NCBI GenBank assembly: GCA_016219875.1
Contig: JACRJZ010000145.1
Coordinates: 1-64,000, forward strand
Length of the DNA: 64,000 nt
Direction of reading: 5' to 3'
Source: Verrucomicrobiota bacterium
GTDB lineage: Bacteria; Verrucomicrobiota; Verrucomicrobiia; Limisphaerales; JACRJZ01
How positions within the stretch are numbered: position 1 is the first letter of the stretch; every line of letters starts with the position of its first letter. A program made the translations under genes and the position numbers. Shown in pieces: positions 59,931-64,000 of this stretch. The notes under the pieces were generated by a model. The model ran no database searches and was not told the DNA's origin. It was given only the letters and a program-made list of their open reading frames with translations.

Positions 59931-60688
59931 TTTCTCAGGACGCCAGCGAAGCCTCGACCGTCGCCACACCCACGCCCGGCGACATCTTCGCCACGACGCG
60001 CTGGACGGTCGTGTTGTCCGCGGGTCGGAAGTCTTCGCCGCAGGCCGACATGGCGCTGGAGGAGCTTTGCCGCACCTACTGGTATCCGCTCTATGCCTAC
60101 GTCCGCCGGCAGGGCCACTCGAAGGAAGACGCGGAAGACCTGACGCAAGCGTTCTTCGCCCGCTTCCTGGAAAAGAATTACCTCGAAGGACTCAGCGCCG
60201 AGCGGGGCAAGTTCCGCGCATTCCTGCTCGCCTCGTTGAAACACTTCCTCGCCAACGAGTGGGACCGCACCCATCGCCAGAAGCGCGGCGGCGGCGTGGC
60301 CCCTCTGTCTCTCGACTGGCAGGACGCCGACACGCGCTATCAAATCGATCCCGCCGACACGCTCAGCCCGGACAAACTCTTCGACCGCGCGTGGGCCGTA
60401 ACGCTGCTGGAGCGGGTTGTTGCCCGCCTGCGCGACGAGAGCGTGGCGGAGGGCAAGACGAAGCTGTTCGAGCAGTTGAAACCCTTCCTGATGGTCGGCA
60501 GGAACGCGATTCCTTACGCGCCAACCGCCGCCGAGCTTGGCCTGACGGAAGGGGCCGTGCGGGTGGCCGTCCACCGCCTGCGCCAACGCTACCGGGAGTT
60601 GTTGCGCGCCGAGATCGCCCAAACGCTGGCCGACCCGGCGGCGGTTGAGGAAGAGATGCGAGCGTTGTTCAGCGCCTTTGCGGAGTGA
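59927..60688 (+). CDS. ECF-type RNA polymerase sigma factor
   Basis: 253 residues. Region 2: LEELCRTYWYPLYAYVRRQG, then DLTQAFFARFLEKNYLEGLS, and RGKFRAFLLASLKHFLANEW. Region 4: the helix-turn-helix APTAAELGLTEGAVRVAVHR followed by LRQRYRELLRAEIA. The N-terminal FATTRWTVVLSAG and the ending LADPAAVEEEMRALFSAF identify the sigma subfamily that in Planctomycetota and Verrucomicrobiota is normally encoded next to a Ser/Thr kinase. Here the kinase is about 5 kb upstream, and the immediate upstream partner is an exported S41 protease, with which it shares a 4-base ATGA overlap. Target promoters unknown. Confidence 0.92.
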   Translation: MISQDASEASTVATPTPGDIFATTRWTVVLSAGRKSSPQADMALEELCRTYWYPLYAYVRRQGHSKEDAEDLTQAFFARFLEKNYLEGLSAERGKFRAFLLASLKHFLANEWDRTHRQKRGGGVAPLSLDWQDADTRYQIDPADTLSPDKLFDRAWAVTLLERVVARLRDESVAEGKTKLFEQLKPFLMVGRNAIPYAPTAAELGLTEGAVRVAVHRLRQRYRELLRAEIAQTLADPAAVEEEMRALFSAFAE

Positions 60689-60768
60689 GGGGCCGGTATC
60701 CGCGGTTTCAGGAGGTAGTTGGCAGAGGTCGGGCATCGCCAGGAACGCCTCGTTCCCGCCAATCAGGC

Positions 60769-61071
60769 TCACTCCACGGCCCATCGGTCGCCGTCTTCGT
60801 CGTGATCGTCCTCCTGGATCCCGAGGTAGGACCGGGCTTCGCGGACGGCGCCTTCGTAAGTGAGCGCATCCAGACGCATGGTGTTTTTCCGGCCTCGGGT
60901 ATCGTCGTACTCGAAACCAAAACCGCCGTCGTCTTCGTCGAGGATTCTGCCGAGTTTGACCGGAGAGGCTTCGCTCACGGGCGGCAACGCGTTCGTGGCT
61001 TCATCTGGGTTGCGGCCTTCAGAAGAGCTTTCGGCGGCAAGGGAGGGAGTGGCGGCAAGGGAAGGAGTCAT
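60769..61071 (-). CDS. small acidic hypothetical protein coupled to a Sel1 protein
   Basis: 100 residues with a low-complexity Ser/Ala N-terminus and a compact acidic C-terminal half (VKLGRILDEDDGGFGFEYDD, MRLDALTYEGAVREARSYLG). It starts inside the stop codon of the upstream Sel1-repeat gene (ATGA overlap), so the two are probably made together. No known family recognised. The interval 60689-60768 to the convergent sigma gene holds nothing visible. Confidence 0.6.
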   Translation of the reverse strand: MTPSLAATPSLAAESSSEGRNPDEATNALPPVSEASPVKLGRILDEDDGGFGFEYDDTRGRKNTMRLDALTYEGAVREARSYLGIQEDDHDEDGDRWAVE

Positions 61072-61631
61072 GGCATCTGGGAGTTGATCGGTTCACGCGC
61101 GACGAAGGCCGCCGCGCGACGATTGCCTTCGAGGACTTCGGCGCGGGTCATGGTGAGGGTCACGCGTTGGCAAGCGACGATGGAGTCCCCGTAACCCTGC
61201 GCGGCGGCGAGATGAAACCACTTGTAGGCTTCAATGCGGGATTCCGTCGCATCCACGCGGAGCGTGTCCACGCTGGCCCGGTGATGGCGCGTGCCGAGGC
61301 TGTATTGGCCGCCGGCATCCCCGCCTTCCGCGGCTTTGCGCATCCAGACGCCGGCGGTGGCGTCGTCCTGCGGCACGCCTTGGCCGCGGGTGAACATCAC
61401 GCCGAGGTTGTACTGGGCCAGGGCGTGATCCTGGTCGGCGGCCTTGCGGTACCACTGGGCGGCTTGGGGAAAATCGAGCGCCTCGCCCGGGGCGCTGCCG
61501 AAATGCAGGCCGAGACTGAATTGGGCGTCCGCGTCGCCCCGGTCGGCCCGGGTCTGGAGCGCGGTCAGGCCAGACTCCGGGGAGTTGGCGGACCATCTTC
61601 GATCACTTGAGGTTTCCATGCTCTTGACCAT
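61068..61631 (-). CDS. Sel1-like (TPR-type) repeat protein
   Basis: 187 residues, no signal peptide seen. Sel1 repeats: GDADAQFSLGLHFGSAPGEA, then QWYRKAADQDHALAQYNLGV, WMRKAAEGGDAGGQYSLGTR, YKWFHLAAAQGYGDSIVA. Such proteins are protein-interaction scaffolds. A start four codons further in (61619) is equally possible. Co-transcribed with the acidic gene at 60769, with overlapping stop and start codons. Confidence 0.8.
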   Translation of the reverse strand: MVKSMETSSDRRWSANSPESGLTALQTRADRGDADAQFSLGLHFGSAPGEALDFPQAAQWYRKAADQDHALAQYNLGVMFTRGQGVPQDDATAGVWMRKAAEGGDAGGQYSLGTRHHRASVDTLRVDATESRIEAYKWFHLAAAQGYGDSIVACQRVTLTMTRAEVLEGNRRAAAFVAREPINSQMP

Positions 61632-61680
61632 CGACGATTCGCGGTCGAACACAAGGTTTAATCTCCGGAGCTTCATTCAA

Positions 61681-61752
61681 GACCGTAGCCGCCGACGTGA
61701 GAAGGCTCTGTTTCCGTTGGAGCTTGAGCCTCCTCACGTCGGCTGCTACGGG
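61681..61752. repeat. GTAGCAGCCGACG-type hairpin repeat
   Basis: Arms GTAGCCGCCGACGTGAGAAG and CCTCCTCACGTCGGCTGCTAC-like sequence (20 bases matched), in the gap 61632-61944. The rest of the gap includes the leader of the RRM gene; no other gene was seen. Confidence 0.8.
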
Positions 61753-61944
61753 GTATTGCAATTGCCTCTGAGGAAAACATTTTTTGCATTTCGCCGGCCC
61801 GCACGTACGGTGTGAGGCGAACTGGACACTTGTCGATTTCAAGTCGTGGAAGATCCTCAGTTGAACGTGATTCAATGATGATTTGAAACCCGATCGTCGG
61901 GAACTGTCTGAAAAGCCGCAACTCGTCCAGGCGCGCATGTCATC

Positions 61945-62247
61945 ATGAACACGAAATTGTATGTCGGAAACCTGTCGTTCGACGCCCTCGAGAACGATCT
62001 GCAGGACCTGTTCTCGCAACACGGTCCGGTCACGGAGGTCAACCTTGTCCAAGACCGGGTGACCGGCAAAGCCCGCGGCTTCGCCTTCGTCACCATGTCC
62101 ACCAAGGAGGGCGCCGACGCCGCCGTCCAAGCTCTGAACGGCAAAGAGTTCAAGGGGCGCGCGCTCACGGTCAACGAGGCCCGTCCCCGCGAAGAGCGCT
62201 CGGGCGGCGGTGGTGGCGGTGGCGGGCGCGGACCTCGACGTTATTAA
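61945..62247 (+). CDS. single-RRM RNA-binding protein with Gly-rich tail
   Basis: 100 residues. One RRM: RNP2 LYVGNL (5-10) and RNP1 KARGFAFV (42-49), with aromatic Tyr6, Phe46 and Phe48 placed for base stacking, and ending VNEARPREE. The C-terminus is a run of Gly with Arg (GGGGGGGGRGPRRY), the layout of the cold-inducible Rbp proteins of cyanobacteria and many other bacteria. Binds single-stranded RNA in the cytoplasm, probably in cold or stress adaptation. The long 5' region suggests post-transcriptional control, but no fold was recognised. Confidence 0.93.
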   Translation: MNTKLYVGNLSFDALENDLQDLFSQHGPVTEVNLVQDRVTGKARGFAFVTMSTKEGADAAVQALNGKEFKGRALTVNEARPREERSGGGGGGGGRGPRRY

Positions 62248-62321
62248 TCCTCTCCAAAAACCCGACAGGGGGGAACTGTGCGGCAGTAAATCCCCCCCAC
62301 CCTGTATTCTCTCACACTCCC

Positions 62322-63470
62322 ATGCCTCGCCTTCCTTGGAACTCAGTGAGCTGGCCCAACAGTCTCTTTTTGGTGAGCACGCTCCTGCTCGCCCTTACCG
62401 GAGTGCCCCTCTACGTGTGGCGCTACGGTCTGGACTGGTTTCAGGCCATTCTGTTCTTCGCCTTCTTTGCCGCGACGGGCTTGAGCATCACGGTGGGCTA
62501 CCATCGGCTGTTCACCCATCTCACCTTCAAGGCCCGCTGGCCGATCCGGATTTCCACGCTCGTCTTTGGCGCCGCCGCGTTTGAAAACTCCGTCCTGTGC
62601 TGGGCGGCGGACCATCGCAAGCACCACAAGTTTGTCGATCAAGACGACGATCCTTACGACATCTCGAAAGGCTTCTTCCATGCCCACATCGGCTGGATTC
62701 TGTCCAAGACGGCGGCGGAAACATCCTTCGAGGGCGTCACGGATCTCCTGCAGGACCGCTGGGTCCGATGGCAGCATCAATGGTATCTGCCGATCGCTCT
62801 CCTGGCCAGTTTCGTCCTTCCTGCCATGCTGGGCTGGCTCTGGGCTGGATGGGCGGGCGCAATGGGCGCGTTTCTGATGGCCGGAGTGGCGCGGGTGGTT
62901 CTTGTTCACCACATGACCTTCCTCATCAACTCCTGGAGCCACACCTGGGGCCGGCAACCGTATTCCAACCGCTGCACCGCGCGCGACAATGCCTTTCTGG
63001 CCTGGCTCACGTTCGGTGAAGGATACCACAACTTCCACCACGCCTTTCAGCACGATTACCGGAATGGCGTCAAACCGTGGCAATTCGATCCCACCAAGTG
63101 GGCCATCTGGCTGCTCCACAAACTGGGCTTGGCCCGCCAACTCCGGCGCGTGCCCAACGAGACGATTCTGCTGGCAGAGATCGCCGAACAACAGCGGCAA
63201 CTGGCCGCGAAGCTGGGCACCCGGCCCGCGCCCGTGGCGGAGCCAATCCGGCGGTTGCTGCAGGCCGCGCAGGAACGCTTGGACCACGCCTCCGCCCACT
63301 GGGAGCAACGCCGCGCCGACTATCGCCTCGCGGCCGAGAGGCGAGTGGAAGCCTCCCGGGAGAAACTCGCCGAACTCCGGCGCGAATTTCACCAAGCGGC
63401 CGAACGCCTCCGCGCGGCGATTCAGGAATGGCGCGATACCCACCGCCTGGCGCAGGCGCAGTTGGCGTGA
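62322..63470 (+). CDS. acyl-CoA/acyl-lipid delta-9-type fatty acid desaturase with coiled-coil tail
   Basis: 382 residues. Membrane di-iron desaturase with three His boxes: HRLFTH (near 61), HRKHH (near 98) and HNFHH (near 236), and four membrane helices. NSWSHTWG before the third box and WAADHRKHHKFVDQDDDPYD are typical of stearoyl-CoA desaturase-like enzymes, which introduce double bonds in membrane acyl chains. The last 110 residues are an unusual charged alpha-helical, coiled-coil-like extension (AERRVEASREKLAELRREFH and similar). The gene follows the RRM gene by 74 bases on the same strand; both families are linked to cold adaptation, so a shared response is plausible. Confidence 0.92.
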   Translation: MPRLPWNSVSWPNSLFLVSTLLLALTGVPLYVWRYGLDWFQAILFFAFFAATGLSITVGYHRLFTHLTFKARWPIRISTLVFGAAAFENSVLCWAADHRKHHKFVDQDDDPYDISKGFFHAHIGWILSKTAAETSFEGVTDLLQDRWVRWQHQWYLPIALLASFVLPAMLGWLWAGWAGAMGAFLMAGVARVVLVHHMTFLINSWSHTWGRQPYSNRCTARDNAFLAWLTFGEGYHNFHHAFQHDYRNGVKPWQFDPTKWAIWLLHKLGLARQLRRVPNETILLAEIAEQQRQLAAKLGTRPAPVAEPIRRLLQAAQERLDHASAHWEQRRADYRLAAERRVEASREKLAELRREFHQAAERLRAAIQEWRDTHRLAQAQLA

Positions 63471-63559
63471 CCTTGCCATGCAAACGGGTGTTCGTCCTTC
63501 GGCCCAGCTCCGCGGAAGATCCCTACCGCGTCGGACGGTTTCCGTCAGCCTCCTCGCCC

Positions 63560-63772
63560 CGTGGCGTCAGCAAGGCTGCATCAAGCTCCCGCCCGGCACA
63601 CCGGGTAGCGCAAGTTTTCAACCTGCCGTAGCGCCGACTTGCAGTCGGCAAGGCCGTGAACCTTCCAGCCGGCCTGCCTCCTCCAACGCTCGCCGGTTGG
63701 ACAACCGGCGCTACGGCAGACGGGAAAGTCTGCGCTACGAGTGCTCCCGAACCGGGCTGGATGCAGCCTTGC
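63560..63772. repeat. composite dispersed repeat, inverted copy
   Basis: Reverse-complement counterpart of 50130-50345, with the same module order over about 200 bases, including GCTGCATCAAGCTCCCGCCC at one end. Confidence 0.85.
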
Positions 63773-64000
63773 GGCCCCAGCCTGGGCCGGACATTCTGCT
63801 TGCGGGCCGGTCCCGGCCTGCCACAGTGGCCCCGTATTCGACACTCAACACATTGTTCGAGCAAGTTTGGTGACCACGACCGCATGAACACACTCCAACC
63901 GGTGAGGGTAGCTTGAGCCGACCTTTTCCCTCTCGTTCCTTTCATTCCCGGGAACCCAAGCATCGCCGAAACGGGAAAATCCGCGCCCGCGAAATCCGGG
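63773..64000. other. gene-free right end of the window
   Basis: Short open frames only; no family, ribosome site or promoter was recognised. Confidence 0.4.

Noticed and set aside
63884..63916. Start of a gene (MNTLQPVRVA)
   Set aside because: It stops after ten codons, with no continuation in other frames that can be recognised.

Overview
The window looks like a chromosomal stretch of a GC-rich, gene-sparse Verrucomicrobiota bacterium, most likely the Limisphaerales/Pedosphaera group. This is inferred from its gene families: secreted sulfatase, ASPIC/UnbV FG-GAP protein, HZS-alpha-like cytochrome, many prepilin-like proteins with GFTLVE or AFTLIE leaders, zinc-ribbon Ser/Thr kinase, and an ECF sigma factor starting around an ATTRWTVV motif. 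It is also inferred from the many palindromic dispersed repeats between and inside genes. No rRNA, tRNA, CRISPR array, phage or plasmid genes were seen. All identifications come from reading the sequence; no database search was run.

Layout. 0-10 kb: a sulfatase, a 1,610-residue secreted adhesin-like protein and a Tat-exported terpene-cyclase-fold repeat protein, all on the minus strand. 10-20 kb: small metabolic and envelope genes (ABM monooxygenase, LEA-like lipoprotein, sugar isomerase/epimerase, secreted alpha/beta hydrolase, 6-phosphofructokinase), a coupled small-protein/nucleotidyltransferase pair, a YVTN-propeller phosphoesterase, and an antitoxin beside a truncated ParE-type toxin. 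20-26 kb: a YfhO-like membrane protein, then a tandem array of prepilin genes on the minus strand, each with its own terminator. 26-35 kb: an FG-GAP/ASPIC protein, a REP-associated tyrosine transposase (RAYT) buried in its own REP repeats, a SUMF1-domain protein and a small frameshifted gene. 35-42 kb: a giant alpha-2-macroglobulin lipoprotein carrying four in-frame palindromic repeats. 42-50 kb: P1B-4 metal ATPase, universal stress protein, a DUF1559-like prepilin, a LamG/HZS-alpha-like di-haem protein and a ferredoxin. 50-64 kb: a multidomain Ser/Thr kinase, a secreted propeller-like protein, a beta-helix/S41-protease fusion translationally coupled to an ECF sigma factor, a Sel1 protein pair, an RRM RNA-binding protein and a delta-9-type fatty acid desaturase.

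The most notable system is the prepilin array. All four 114-residue prepilin genes have a 70-75 nt leader that can fold into the same three-helix architecture. An outer helix encloses two helices that cross as an H-type pseudoknot, and compensatory changes occur between copies. Three of the four leaders begin about 12 nt downstream of a good sigma-54 (-24/-12) element, so the predicted transcript starts at the first base of the structured leader. The fourth copy keeps the RNA fold but has lost the -12 element. I could not match this RNA to a riboswitch class I know. A fifth gene downstream fuses the same pilin C-terminal region to a DUF4190-like membrane domain.

The second theme is repeats that enter genes: REPs inside the RAYT coding region, hairpin repeats inside the alpha-2-macroglobulin and kinase genes, heptamer repeats inside two more genes, and repeats that supply a stop codon or a candidate start codon.
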